Numbered from the stretch's first letter, positions 40,820-53,091 are shown. The stretch is 64,000 nucleotides of DNA from Bombyx mori (GCF_030269925.1 NC_085129.1:18591501-18655500); one strand, 5' to 3'. The notes: generated by a model from the letters alone, not told the origin. Numbers and translations are program-made.

Positions 40820-41245
40820 TTGGCGATAATCGGTCTAGTTGTCACATCAGTTCTCAAAAAAAAGATGAGAACCGTCTACTTGTGTACTAGCGTAAGATCC
40901 CAAGACGGATATTCGGTGCTGTGCAGGAAAACGAGATATGGAGGACGCGCTATAACCACGAGTTGTATGATATTTACAAGGATTTTAATATCATATAAAC
41001 TACAAATTGGACGCGTACGATGGGCAGGACATGTAGTTCGAATGGAAGAGACCAGAATGCCGAGACAACTACTATATGGGAAAACAGAGGGCCGCAGGAG
41101 TCGCGGCAGGCCCAAACTTCGATAGTTATATGGCGTAGAGCACGACCTTAAAGCTATCGGTATCAGGTACTGGAAGGAGAAAGCCCTGAACAGAGCAGTT
41201 TGGAGAGACATACCGGATCAGGCTAAGGCCCACCCTTAGAAGGCC
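40820..41245 (+). mobile_element. LINE 3' fragment, frame broken
   Basis: One frame gives RWAGHVVRMEETRMPRQLLY, KTEGRRSRGRPKLR and then a stop; a shifted frame continues EHDLKAIGIRYWKEKALNRA, VWRDIPDQAKAHP. This is the usual C-terminus of RTE/CR1-group LINE ORFs with one frameshift. From 41246 to 42428 no recognised feature. Confidence 0.65.
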
Positions 41246-42428
41246 TAAGATGATAATGTCACATCAGTTGTCCCGCAATAAGTAGTTGGAGTTTATCAAT
41301 GCGTCCCGCCACCAGGAGTTACGCAAAATTATGAATTTGCCGTCTTTTTAGATATTAGAAGGTAGTTCTACATCTCATTAATACTAAATGTCCCTGTTTA
41401 TCATTGGTTCAATTTTGTTTTCGTATCTAATCTGCTCTTCCCCCGCTCTTTAATTCCGGAAGGCATGTGATTGATTCACGGCAGAAATAAGAAGCACAGT
41501 GTTACCCACCATGTGTGCCTTTTTAAACATTTGCCTTGGCTTAGTTAATGACCAAACAAGGACTCTCAAAACACCTGTTGTATTAACCAAACATCGATAC
41601 ATTGTTAAACCTAGCTAATATTGAACCTACAGTTAAATTGCTTGCGTGTGGCTTGTTAAGGTTAGTGCAAATACGTATCACAAACACGGGGCAGTCGATT
41701 CGATGAGGGGACATTGATTTTAGGGTTGTCTAACTCAACCGTATCGTTCGGAAAGCAATCAGTCAATATCGTTCAACCCTGACCTCACGTCTCAAGCTAT
41801 GCGGTACACATGTTGTGATGCCCACGGACTCGTATCACCGGACATCGAAATAATTAAAAAACGACTATTAAAATTATATAGAACCTTCTGAAATTATAAC
41901 TACTGCTCCCGATACAGAATGTTTTGAATTGATTATCCTGAAGTCTTTTTTAGTTCTTTATAAACTTCAGCATGGGAAGTATTTAATAAAAATATCATCC
42001 TCTTTTTTTCTGTTTCGACTCTGGTTTTGGGTCTGATTTGATGACGTCATACGTGGCTGTAGGATTAGTTTGTACGAATACCCCTCTCACTCTAAACCAG
42101 AGAATGGTATTCACTAAATTATGGGCGAAGCAAGTGCATGCAACAGCGTGTTAAGGGTCTGGTATAGGCATTTTAAAGAGCGGCAATTTAGGAAGAATTT
42201 GCGGCGATAATGTCTTACTCTCACTCTCCCACCACTTATGTTTCAATAGGAAATAATCACTACCGGTCAACGACACTGAATTTTAAATAATTAGGGTACC
42301 TTGATAAAAAAAAACCGTCGGCTAGACCACACATAATTTAATCATTTGTGTTGTAAATTGCAGAAAAAATTCTCAAATGTCAGCTGCATAATGTGAATGT
42401 TAATGCAAATTCAATTTAAATACACTTA

Positions 42429-42668
42429 CTGGTGGTAGGACCTCTTGTGAGTCCGCACGGGTAGGTACCACCACCCTGCCTATTTCTGCCGTGAATCAGT
42501 AATGCGTTTCGGTTCGAAGGGTGGGGTAGCTGTTGTAACTATACTGAGACCTTAGAACTTATATCTCAAGGTGGGTGGCGCATTTACGTTGTGGATGTCT
42601 ATGGGCTCCAGTAACCACTTAACACCAGGTGGGCTGTGAGCTTGTCCACACAACTAAGCAATAAAAAA
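42429..42668 (+). mobile_element. SINE-A body copy
   Basis: Near-consensus body from ACTGGTGGTAGGACCTCTTG to ACTAAGCAATAAAAAAAAT. Confidence 0.92.
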
Positions 42669-42761
42669 AATATCTATCCAAATAAATCGAAATCTCAAAT
42701 ATCTGGACTTTTATAATTTCTGAATATGAGTTATATTAGATCACAAGCATATTTAATTTTA

Positions 42762-43189
42762 CTAGAGGTCGCGCAGTAGTCGAAATTCGACTATAATTAA
42801 TTGGAATTATAAGTTTGTACACTATTGTGATTGTATTTTATACTTCTATAATCACAAATTTCGCCAAGACTACACTATAAAAAATATTAACAAAGACAAA
42901 CAATATTTAATCTATTCTCAATTTGACAACGGACGTCAAGAACAAAAGTTTGACAATAAATAGTATGGAATTATGCATTCGTGTGTGCGTCAAATACATG
43001 GTATGTAGTGTGTGTAATGTTTTCTTTATTGATTTAATGTATCTTTTACGCAATATTTTAAAAAAAATATTAGCATTGTGCACTTCTTCTCTATATCCTC
43101 TATAAGTGTGGAAAATTTCGTACTCCTCCGTCCACGCAATTTTCGTAAAAAGGGATACAAAGTTTTTGCTTCACTTATTAATATGTAGA
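42762..43189 (-). mobile_element. Lep1-like Helitron, complete copy
   Basis: Reverse orientation of the element at 37714: CTAG at 42762, palindrome AGTCGAAATTCGACT, and at the far side the inverted TCTACATATTAATAAGTGAA next to A. About 428 bp. From 43190 to 43440 nothing else. Confidence 0.85.
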
Positions 43190-43439
43190 TTGCAACACGC
43201 AGAATAGTCTTCTAAGGTTAAATTCTTTAGATATTACGATGTAATACACACGTGATTAAAAATATGCGAAATTACAATCCTTCATTGTTTTTTTTTATCA
43301 TTGCTATGACATAATACATAGTCGCGCGTGATAATAAACCTACGCACTTGCAATTTTTATAAACATGATAGTAAATACAATGAATACAATTAATATTGTG
43401 AAAACATTTGCAAATCTGACCTAGATCAAGCAGAGTATA

Positions 43440-46005
43440 TACTATGAATAATCCTCTGCAACTGATCCCGAGCTCTTCTCGTACACAAACAGACACAGAT
43501 CCGACCTACATCTAGCCTCTAGTCCTATACTGCACTACTATAGACAGTCCTCTGCATTCTCGTACACAAACAGACACAGATCCGACCTACATCTAGCCTC
43601 TAGTCCTATACTGCACTACTATAGACAGTCCTCTGCATTCTCGTACACAAACAGACACAGATCCGACCTACATCTAGCCTCTAGTCCTATACTACACTAC
43701 TATAGACACAATCCTCTGCAGCTCTGTACTGATCCCGAGCTCTTCTCGTACACAAACAGACACAGATCCGACCTACATCTAGCCTCTAGTCCTATACTGC
43801 ACTACTATAGACAGTCCTCTGCATTCTCGTACACAAACAGACACAGATCCGACCTACATCTAGCCTCTAGTCCTATACTATACTACTATAGACACAATCC
43901 TCTGCAGCTCTGTACTGATCCCGAGTTCTTCTCGTACACAAACAGACACAGATCCGACCTACATCTAGCCTCTAGTCCTATACTACACTACTATAGACAC
44001 GGTCCGCTACAGCTCTGTACTGATCCCGAGCTCTTCTCGTACACAAACAGACACAGATCCGACCTACATCTAGCCTCTAGTCCTATACTACACTACTATA
44101 GACACAGTCCTCTGCAGCTCTGTACTGATCCCGAGCTCTTCTCGTACACAAACAGACACAGATCCGACCTACATCTAGCCTCTAGTCCTATACTACACTT
44201 CTATAGACACAGTCCTCTGCAGCTCTGTACTGATCCCGAGCTCTTCTCGTACACAAACAGACACAGATCCGACCTACATCTAGCCTCTAGTCCTATACTA
44301 CACTACTATAGACACAGTCCTCTGCAGCTCTGTACTGATCCCGAGCTCTTCTCGTACACAAACAGACACAGATCCGACCTACATCTAGCCTCTAGTCCTA
44401 TACTACACTACTATAGACACAGTCCTCTGCAGCTCTGTACTGATCCCGAGCTCTTCTCGTACACAAACAGACACAGATCCGACCTACATCTAGCCTCTAG
44501 TCCTATACTACACTACTATAGACACAGTCCTCTGCAGCTCTGTACTGATCCCGAGCTCTTCTCGTACACAAACAGACACAGATCCGACCTACATCTAGCC
44601 TCTAGTCCTATACTACACTACTATAGACACAGTCCTCTGCAGCTCTGTACTGATCCCGAGCTCTTCTCGTACACAAACAGACACAGATCCGACCTGCATC
44701 TAGCCTCTAGTCCTATACTACACTACTATAGACACAGTCCTCTGCAGCTCTGTACTGATCCCGAGCTCTTCTCGTACACAAACAGACACAGATCCGACCT
44801 ACATCTAGCCTCTAGTCCTATACTACACTACTATAGACACAGTCCTCTGCAGCTCTGTACTGATTCCGAGCTCTTCTCGTACACAAACAGACACAGATCC
44901 GACCTACATCTAGCCTCTAGTCCTACACTACACTACTATAGACACAGTCCTCTGCAGCTCTGTACTGATCCCGAGCTCTTCTCGTACACAAACAGACACA
45001 GATCCGACCTACATCTAGCCTCTAGTCCTACACTACACTACTATAGACACAGTCCTCTGCAGCTCTGTACTGATCCCGAGCTTTTCTCGCACACAAACAG
45101 ACACAGATCCGACCTACATCTAGCCTCTAGTCCTATACTACACTACTATAGACACGGTCCGCTACAGCTCTGTACTGATCCCGAGCTCTTCTCGTACACA
45201 AACAGACACAGACCCGACCTATATCTAGCCTCTAGTCCTATACTACACTACTATAGACACAGTCCTCTGCAGCTCTGTACTGATCCCGATCTATTCTCGC
45301 ACACAGACAGATACAGATCCGACCTACATCTAGCCTCTAGTCCTATACTACACTACTATAAACACAGTCCTCTGCAGCCCTGTACTGATCCCGAGCTCTT
45401 CTCGTACACAAAGAGACACAGATCCGACCTACATCTAGCCTCTAGTCCTATACTACACTACTATAGACACAGTCCTCTGCAGCTCTGTACTGATCCCGAG
45501 CTCTTCTCGTACACAAACAGACACAGATCCGACCTACATCTAGCCTCTAGTCCTATACTACACTACTATAGACACAGTCCTCTGCAGCTCTGTACTAGTC
45601 CCGAGCTCTTCTCGTACACAAACAGATACAGATCTGACCTACATCTAGCCTCTAGTCCTATACTACACTACTATAGACACAGTCCTCTGCAGCTCTGTAC
45701 TGATCCCGAGCTCTTCTCGTACACAAACAGACACAGATCCGACCTACATCTAGCCTCTAGTCCTATACTACACTACTATAGACACAGTCCTCTGCAGCTC
45801 TGTACTGATCCCAAGCTTTTTCTCGCACACAAACAGACACAGATCCGACCTACATCTAGCCTCTAGTCCTACACTACACTACTATAGACACAGTCCTCTG
45901 CAGCTCTGTACTGATCCCGAGCTCTTCTCGTACACAAACAGACACAGATCCGACCTACATCTAGCCTCTAGTCCTATACTACATTACTATAGACTATAGA
46001 CACTA
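43440..46005 (+). repeat. 105-bp satellite array, about 25 units
   Basis: A unit containing TCTCGTACACAAACAGACAC, AGATCCGACCTACATCTAGC, CTCTAGTCCTATACTACACT and CCTCTGCAGCTCTGTACTGA recurs every 105 bp from about 43930 to 45930 with few changes (for example 44341, 44446, 44551). At the left edge three units are 81 bp, lacking the 24-bp AGCTCTGTACTGATCCCGAG part. The unit contains CTGCAG and GAGCTC restriction-type palindromes. No long ORF. The right edge is a short duplication, ACTATAGACTATAGACACT. Confidence 0.97.
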
Positions 46006-46390
46006 TACTAATCTTGTGTTTGGTTCCAAAAATACTCAGTCTTCTGTAGTTTATTAAACTGTACTGAACCCAAGTTTGTCTTTCGGTCTTGATTAAAATT
46101 CTCCTTTATATCGTGTCGCAATAAAATAGCTATTTGCATTATTCATTGAACTATACATATGTACAGTTTTGTTTCACTTCAATTAAAAGTCACGCACAAA
46201 AGACATATGTGTACACAAAAACGAGAGTTTTTTCTAGGATTGACGCACGTACGTTATTACAGGTTTTTTTTAAATGATAATCTTAACGGAATAACAAGTG
46301 ATTACACTAAGAAAACCTGTAGTTCTAATTAGGTAATATTAACGTTGGTTAAAGTTAAAAAAAATTCGCTCTTATTAGAGAAACAATCGT

Positions 46391-46720
46391 TTTTTTTCCT
46401 ACCTTAGCTGGTAGCCTTGAGAGGCTATTCCAGCGGAACCTTAACTAGTAGGTGAGCTCACGGGGCTCAAACCTGACGACGTTGCTAACACGAACCCTAG
46501 CAAGAGCCGTGCTTCGCAGAATCTACCACCGGATCGGAAACGCGACCCACTGAGAAGATCCGGCGAGAAACTCAGTGGGCTGTGTCTGAGGGTTACTTTA
46601 CTCGTCGAGCTCTTCGTCGCACGCGACCGTTTCGACGAGAACGGTGACCGGTGCTTGAGGTACCTAAAAGCACCGTTACGGGGATAGGGCGGAGGTTGTG
46701 ACGTGACGGGGGCGGGAGCG
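46391..46720 (-). mobile_element. SINE-B copy, near complete
   Basis: T-rich start, TAGCCTTGAGAGGCTATTCC, ACCACCGGATCGGAAACGCG, AGAACGGTGACCGGTGCTTG and AAAGCACCGTTACGGGG. From 46006 to 46390 nothing is recognised. Confidence 0.85.
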
Positions 46721-46769
46721 CGTTCCCTCAACTCGATATCGGAACGACAAGCGGAGTAATAGATTCACT

Positions 46770-46920
46770 AAGCTACGCTGTGAGATTGAAATGGCAGTGG
46801 GTAGACCACGTGGCAAGAATGAGTGACGATATATAGACTTCTCCGCTGACGTCATGGTCAGACCCTCAGGGAAATAGAAAAATAGGAAAAACTAGAAGCA
46901 GATAGAGCAGAAGCCTTGGG
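46770..46920 (+). mobile_element. RTE-like LINE fragment
   Basis: LRLKWQWVDHVARMSDDI then a stop, followed by TSWSDPQGNRKIGKTR in the same frame, a worn RTE-type C-terminus. Confidence 0.5.
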
Positions 46921-47022
46921 CTAGTGTTAGCAAATTCTCTCAGCTGAGCCCGAGAGCTCAATTACCCGTTCGGGCGTAGCTGAAATAGCCTCTTAGGCTA
47001 TCAGCGAACAGGCAGCGAAAAA
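46916..47022 (+). mobile_element. 3' part of a SINE-B copy
   Basis: GGGCTAGTGTTAGCAAATTC, CAATTACCCGTTCGGGCGTA, CTCTTAGGCTATCAGCGAAC, then A-rich. From 47023 to 47935 nothing is recognised. Confidence 0.7.
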
Positions 47023-47939
47023 ATGAGATCTTATGTATCGATGTGGGTGAGGGCATTTCCGTTCGTTCAAGATCTTCAAAGCGTGAAACGGAACGCATAT
47101 CCTAATTTTTTTATATTATCTGTGCATTTTTCATTCAATCACGACCTTGCCGCCTTTTTTTATATTTTTTTCTAATTATATTTGTCGGACTAATAATATA
47201 TAACATCAATTCCACAAAACCGACTTATTATTAGTCCCGAGCGCGGATACCGTTGTCCCAGGTAACTCATGTTAGCAACCCAAAAGAATATTCGTCGCCA
47301 TTTGCTTACTGTGCTAAATGCTGTCTTACCAATTATACGTATTTTAGAATAAATCAGTCGGGTCCGCTGTGTCGGTACATTGAAAAAAATCGTAAAAATA
47401 GAAAGCGGGTAGTTAATAAACAGCAAGCAATTTTTCGTAATTTTTAATCAAGGCTCTTTTTAAATTAGCTTATTGATTTAACTTGTCTTGTGTTTGAATC
47501 GGCTTACCGGGTCGTATACATAATTGAAACTAAAGACGCTTCGAATGTTTTACAGTTTTAAAAGCATCGCGACAACCGCGAAGTTAAATCGTAAAAGCAG
47601 TTTTTATGAACTCGTCATCTTTGAATAATTGGATATTGTTGAATTTTATAAATCGTTTGGCAACCCTCTTTTCGGGTTGTTGACCCGCCGCAGACTGTTC
47701 TAAACTTTAACCGAAACTTGACTCTCAATCTGCCCCCTGTACGGTAGGGTTTTCTAATAAGACCAATAGGTAGAGAGGTTTCGTTATTACAATAAAAAAA
47801 GAAACGTATCTTGTTAAGCGATTTTTTTTTGTACATATGAGGGTAAGTCATTAATAATAGAAAACAAAATGGCCGCCACAGCTACGTTTGAAGCATCATA
47901 CTTTTTTTTGTGACTTTTGTCACAATTCACACATTTGTG

Positions 47940-48110
47940 GCTATTTATGCATGTAGGTCGTCTATATCTTCACGAATTCCATTTTCGAAGTATTCAATCG
48001 AATGTTCGCCATTGGTACCATAACTTTCACGTAGCCCCAAAGAAAAGATTCTGGAGGTGCTAAAACACAACATTTCAGTGGCCAGTTGCGACCGCCTTTA
48101 GAAAAAAAAA
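47940..48110 (-). pseudogene. decayed transposase fragment
   Basis: Minus-strand frame GGRNWPLKCCVLAPPESFLW then GYVKVMVPMANIRL and a stop. WP and the FLWGYVK block with following hydrophobic residues resemble the end of mariner-like transposases (PLDFFLWGYLKDKV in relatives). No terminal repeats were identified. The resemblance is short. Confidence 0.4.
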
Positions 48111-48333
48111 ATTAACATTAAATGAAACCGAAAAATAATAATCACATTTGAATTTCAAATACATTGCTCTTTCACTTCGTTCAGTTCGGAAAAGTTTGTT
48201 TGTGTGGGTTAACGTGTGTAAAGAAAAACGTGCCGACAGAATTTTCATTATTTCAAGTGATTCGTACACTGGTTTTAGTGTAAATGCAGATTAAAGGTGC
48301 GATACTGTTAATTTTCTTTTCTTTTTGTATAGT

Positions 48334-48428
48334 ATCTATATATTAATACGTAAAGCAAACGTATTTCTCTTTACGAACCTTTTTACGAAAATTACGCGGA
48401 GGGAGGAGTATGAAATTTCCCACACTTA
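48334..48428 (+). mobile_element. 5' end of Lep1-like Helitron
   Basis: TCTATATATTAATACGTAAA and ATTACGCGGAGGGAGGAGTA, cut off at 48428 where another Helitron starts. Confidence 0.7.
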
Positions 48429-48719
48429 TCTATACATATTAACAAAATTGGGAGTGTCTGTTTGTAATATTGAAATAACCGCTTTTTACTACATGCATAT
48501 GAATACATATACGATACATACACCAAAATAGCATTTTTTTACAATTTTTGTCTGTCTGTCTGTTCGTTCTGGCTAATCTCTGGAACGGCTGGACCGAATT
48601 TTGACAAAACTTTTACTGATATTTAGCTGATGATATAAGGAGTAACATGGCTACTATTTTAGACTGGCTTCACCCCGTGTACGACAATAATCGCGGGTAA
48701 CATCGCGGGACTCAGCTCT
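48429..48719 (+). mobile_element. Helitron (Hel-4), 3' end mutated
   Basis: A/TCTATACATATTAACAAAAT, GGGAGTGTCTGTTTGTAAT, CTGTCTGTCTGTTCGTTC, and ending AATCGCGGGTAACATCGCGG, GACTCAGCTCT, where a CTAG is expected. Intact relative at 60580. Confidence 0.75.
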
Positions 48720-48779
48720 CAATAATAAGCTGCTATAAATTATAAATATTTTATGAACAGATATGTGTAGAAGGGTTAT

Positions 48780-49025
48780 CCACTGAAGTAATTATATCGA
48801 TTTCTGTTACTAACGCGCGTGTATTGGTTAACTTTGCCTTCTTTTGTTTGTTATTGTATGTCTTTTAGGTCTCTTAGAAATAGATTCATTCTCAACGTCT
48901 TAAGATTAGGCTTTCCCAGAATCTACTAGTTATTCCCGCCCTTAATAAGAGTATCGAGGAGAGTAATCGACATAATTACTTCAGTACGCCATGTACCGAT
49001 GACTTACAGTAGTCAAAAGGTTAAG
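48780..49025. mobile_element. broken piggyBac-type MITE
   Basis: CACTGAAGTAATTATATCGA on the left, and TCGACATAATTACTTCAGTA with AGTAGTCAAAAGGTTAA on the right, a worn relative of 35676-35971. Confidence 0.55.
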
Positions 49026-49103
49026 GATGACTCGCGTTACTCAAGGAATCAAAGACTCACTCAATGATAACTCCAAGGATAGACAACGTCACTTATAACT
49101 CTT

Positions 49104-49365
49104 TTTTTTAATTGTCCGAGCAGGCGGGTGAGTATGCGGCCCATCTGATGCTAAGAGGTCCTACCACCAGTAATTAGCAAATTATAATTTTGCGTGTTTG
49201 ATTTTTACTACACGATGTTATTCCTTCACCGCGGAAGTCAATCGTGAACATTTGTTAATGACATATTTCATTAGAAAAATTGGTACTTGCCAGCGGTATT
49301 TACACGCTGATGCATCGCTAGATACGAATGCACCGGACGTCTTCTCTTTTAGGCCACGAAGACTT
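49104..49365 (-). mobile_element. SINE-A copy with internal deletion
   Basis: Body ends are joined directly (CTGATGCTAAGAGGTCCTAC), then the middle and head are complete to TTAGGCCACGAAGACTT. It ends 130 bp before Myrf exon 2. Confidence 0.8.
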
Positions 49366-49495
49366 AATCCAATAAATATGCATGATGGAGTCATTGGTAT
49401 TCTTAGTTAACGAAGCCAGTAGGAGAATCATGATGACAACACTGATTTTTTGCTACATTCTAAGATCTTGTTGTAACTTTTCTTTTTGTACTCAG

Positions 49496-49589
49496 GTCCT
49501 GGATTCATTACGGATTTGGACTTCGATGCGTATATGGGCCCGGTCGGAGACAGCTGTTACACAGCTCAGATCGACGCCAGGCGAAATGG
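49496..49589 (+). CDS. Myrf: Myrf exon 2
   Basis: Starts after a T-rich tract and CTCAG and ends AATGG/GTATAA. Phase 1 in, phase 2 out. It encodes PGFITDLDFDAYMGP and then DSCYTAQIDARRN, an acidic and hydrophobic stretch where MYRF carries its N-terminal activation region. The join to the next exon makes a GGA codon just before HQLPESPPDSG. Confidence 0.8.
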
Positions 49590-49689
49590 GTATAAAATTC
49601 ACCACATGTTCTTTTTATTCCACCAAGAAAACCCATCATGATTATGTCCCATCATCACTGATTGCACAAATTTAGAATGTTCCCATGTG

Positions 49690-49812
49690 TATAGTATAGT
49701 AGGCAGCGACTTCGCTCTGCACCTGGCATTGCTGACGTCCATGGGCGACGGTAACCACTCACCATCTGGTGAGCCATATGCTAGTCTCCCTACAAGGACA
49801 ATAAAAAAAACA
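49690..49812 (+). mobile_element. Jockey/CR1-like LINE 3' tip
   Basis: GGCAGCGACTTCGCTCTGCA, GGCATTGCTGACGTCCATGG, ACAAGGACAATAAAAAAAAC. Confidence 0.65.
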
Positions 49813-49914
49813 CTGAAGGCAGGCGAGCAAACGTCCCATCTAATGTTCAGAGTTCTTAAACATCATAATAATGACATCATCATCGTAAATACGTTTATCG
49901 AACCTTTTGCTATA

Positions 49915-50262
49915 GAAACCGCCCTAAACACATCATTACGGATCCTCCCGATCCATTAACGGCGGTGCTTTTAGGTACATCAAGCACCGGTCACCGCCCT
50001 CGCCGAACCCGTCGCTTACGACGAAGTACTTGACGAGTGAATTAACCCATAGCCACAGCCCACTGAGTTTCCCGCCGGATCTTCTCAGTTTGTCGCGTTT
50101 CCAATTCGATGGTAGATTCTGCGAAGCACTGCTCTTGCTAGAGCTAGTGCTAGCAACGCTCCGGGTTGAGCCCCGTGAGCTCACCTACAAGGAGTCAGCT
50201 CACGTCAAGGAGTAGTTGAAATAGCCTCTCTAGGCTATCAGCATAGGTAGAAAAAAACATAG
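49915..50262 (+). mobile_element. SINE-B copy, near complete
   Basis: CATCATTACGGATCCTCCCG, GGTACATCAAGCACCGGTCA, CCCACTGAGTTTCCCGCCGG, GAAGCACTGCTCTTGCTAGA to AGGTAGAAAAAAAC. From 50263 to 50804 nothing is recognised. Confidence 0.85.
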
Positions 50263-50804
50263 AAACCTGAAGATATTCGCACTAGTCTTAAGAGTTTGGG
50301 ATTGTTTTCTGCTCTATGTTAAATGGATCATGGGTGGCGGCCAGACATAGAGGTGCTACTTAGCTGTCGTTCTTAACAGCGCCTTGACCTTCGATTACAA
50401 GCCGCAGCTTCAGGATATTAGCGACAAGAAGACTCGGCCGCTTTATCTGGTTCGAATCCGGCATAACTTATAACAGAAGTACTACTGACTAGTTTTTCCA
50501 GAGATAGTATCTATATATATTACATACCCTGAGGATGATCATGTTTAGGTCAGTAGGGCATAGGAACACGATTTTTAACACCATCATAGTGTATCCAGAC
50601 TTTATATTTTCAAATGATTTTAGAAAAGAGTCCTCAGAGGTAGTTAGTGGTTTAATGATGATGATATTTAACACATACCATCAGCTATGGCAGAAAAGTC
50701 AGCCAAATCTAGAAAATCCGGCAATTTCATAAAAATATTTGTCATACTCTGTATTTATTGTTAAAAAATCCAGGCTAGTAATAGGTTTGAATTATTCGTT
50801 CCAG

Positions 50805-51304
50805 AGGACACCAACTACCGGAGAGCCCGCCAGATTCTGGATCGGAGAATCCGTACAGTCCCTCTGAAACCCAGGTGCATACCATAGCCGTACCACAAAC
50901 GGTTCTCAACGCCGAATACATGCTAGTCCACGAACATTTACCAACCCACGAAATACTCCAACAAAATGGAGATTACATTTACGAGGAGTTGAAATCGGAC
51001 AACTTGGACCAGGATGTGCTGAGGAGTAATCTGAACGATGTGGTCGTTCTGCCTCAAGATCAGAACTTGGAGTTAGGGATACGGCAGGTTCGCCACGATC
51101 TTGGTCTGACCGACTCTGTATACCCGAACAGATTTGGACAGATGAGGGTCGACATGCAAGAGCTGGAGCAAGGCATGATAAGCTCGCAACTGGTATCTCT
51201 AGGGCACGAGACTCTGACTCCTGTATATACGAGCCTGCAAGAGCCTAACGTGAAGAAGAGGAAATTATCCCAAGACACAAGTTCTCAAGTTAAATGTGAG
51301 CCAG
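50805..51304 (+). CDS. Myrf: Myrf exon 3, N-terminal regulatory region
   Basis: A 500-bp exon, phase 2 in and phase 1 out, opening with HQLPESPPDSGSENPYSPSE, nearly identical to the conserved MYRF patch known in vertebrates as a phosphodegron-like region. It continues through acidic and Gln/Leu-rich sequence to VKKRKLSQDTSS and VKCEP, a basic nuclear-localisation-like cluster followed by a psi-K-x-E motif that matches the human IKQEP site. The acceptor is TTCCAG and the donor CCAG/GTAATT. Confidence 0.93.
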
Positions 51305-51425
51305 GTAATTTTCTTTAATTTGGACTGATCAGAAATTCAGAGCACAGCTTAATGTATCTTTCTGAGGGGTGGAGACCTGGTCTCCTGGAAACCCGAGCTT
51401 AGTTCTAGTTTAGATACCACCACGG

Positions 51426-51693
51426 TCTTTTTTTATTTTTTTATTTCATAGATGGGTGGACGAGCTCTCACCTGGTGTTAAGTGGTTAATTATAACGCAA
51501 ATTATAATTTTGCGGGTTTGATTTTTATTACACAACGTTAATCCTTCACCACGGAAGTCAACCGTGAGCATTTGTTAAGTACGTATATCATTGGAAAAAT
51601 TGGTACCCGCCTGCGGGATTCGATCACCGGTGCATCGCAAGATACAAATGCACCGGACGTCTTATGTCTTATCTTTTAGGCCACGACGACTTC
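51426..51693 (-). mobile_element. SINE-A copy with internal deletion
   Basis: Short body end (GAGCTCTCACCTGGTGTTAA), then the middle and a complete head (GGATTCGATCACCGGTGCAT). Confidence 0.8.
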
Positions 51694-51902
51694 CATTGCT
51701 CATGTGTCATAGTTTGGGGTGAGATAATAAAACGAATATTCTCTTTATTGTTGTTTTCATCCCACTACCAATACACCGGTTGGTGTATTAGTATTAGAGC
51801 CTGGCTAGGCACTTCTGAAGCACCTTGGATGTTTCGGCTATAATCAATCAAACAGGTGACTTCATCCGTCTGTACCAACGTTTCCTTTGCTCTCTCCAAC
51901 AG

Positions 51903-52056
51903 CGGCCTTATCTCCGGAAACAGTGCACCCGGTCAGAGCGCCCGCTTCGCTTGACGGCTCTGAAGCCGGCGACGATGCGCTCTTACAGTGCATCCGCTTC
52001 GCATCATTTCAAGAGCGAAGCTGGCATCTTTTGTATGACTGCAATCTGAAGCCACT
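51903..52056 (+). CDS. Myrf: Myrf exon 4, start of DNA-binding domain
   Basis: Phase 1 in, phase 2 out. It reads LSPETVHPVRAP and then LLQCIRFASFQERSWHLLYD, which lines up with the human SIKWQPHQQNKWATLYD stretch leading into the Ndt80-like domain. Acceptor CCAACAG, donor CACT/GTGAGT. Without this exon the phases of exons 3 and 5 do not match; with it they do. Confidence 0.9.
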
Positions 52057-52129
52057 GTGAGTATCAACAACGGTAGTAGAACCTAATCACGAAGTCTCTG
52101 TCAGCGACTTTGCTATACATCTATATAAT

Positions 52130-52206
52130 GCAAAGAGGATGTCGCCCTGGATCTTGGAAGGGGAGACGCTCGCCACTGATTACCAGTGGCGTGTGGTTCT
52201 TATATG
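52130..52206 (+). mobile_element. R1-clade LINE shred
   Basis: Reads MSPWILEGETLATDYQWRVV, matching PPWDLEAEALAADYAWRC of the R1-clade ORF at 28360-28410. About 25 codons. From 52207 to 53091 nothing else is recognised. Confidence 0.55.
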
Positions 52207-53091
52207 ATCAGAGTGAGGTAGACCTAAGGGTGTGACTTAAAATGATGTGGCAAAGATATAAAAAAACCATACCTGATGATAACCACTCTGGCTCCTTCTG
52301 TTCTGGTCTACTTCATATGTATTGCATTGAAATCGAGCTTAAAAGTATAAATCGAAAGTTATAACCAGGTAATAAAACATCAGACTGGTATTTCCAAGTG
52401 TTTTCACTCCATCGTGCGTTGAATGCGAAATCGTGTCTTACGCATTCCAATTGTCGTGACCTCTTCAATGACATATGTTTCATTGATGATTTCGGGGCGT
52501 TGACCTGAAGGGTTCGTTGTCGCTGTCCAGTGTGGCGACTAAGCAATGGTACCTTGCGAAAGTGATCTCTTGTAAAATGCTATGAAAGAATGTGGCTAAT
52601 CATCCGAAACAAATTCCTCTGTGAGTTCGCGAATCGGGAAATCCTTAATGCTGTGAGATCGGTGCTATTTTAAAATTCAAACGATGCGGTGTCTGTTTTT
52701 GACTTAAGATTACCCACCAAAATCAACCTATTTATGATAAAGAGCTCGGAAGATCTCTGGCCACTTGGCTCTCTCTCCGACCGAATTTACGACCAATGAG
52801 GACTGTCAAATTGGGTTACGTTTTCAAAGCTCTTTTGAAAGGTCAATCTTGTGACCAGAATGCAAATAGCGGACTTAGCCATGACTTATAACCATGCCTC
52901 GTAAGATCGAAGTTTCAATATGCAGACTAAAAAAGAAATAAGCTAAAAAGTACATATTATAAATCCCAAGTGAAATTGAAATGGTCATTCGATCAGAATC
53001 TTTGCGGAATATTCATGCCATGTAACGTGATTGTCCGACAATGTTTTTTATAAAGAAATTGACGGTAGTTAGTGCGATATTAAAATGTCGA

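Noticed and set aside
43440..46005. CRISPR-like regular array
   Set aside because: The whole 105-bp unit is repeated with no unique spacers, and the context is an insect intron. It is a satellite.
50489..50732. Short open frames on both strands before Myrf exon 3
   Set aside because: AT-rich with no homology, and no splice phase that would fit between exons 2 and 3, which already join correctly.
51825..52049. 74-codon open frame over Myrf exon 4
   Set aside because: A different frame in the same place fits the splice phases and the MYRF alignment.
52313..52546. Minus-strand frame of 77 codons
   Set aside because: No family resemblance, no splice or promoter context. Could be a transposon shred, but unsupported.
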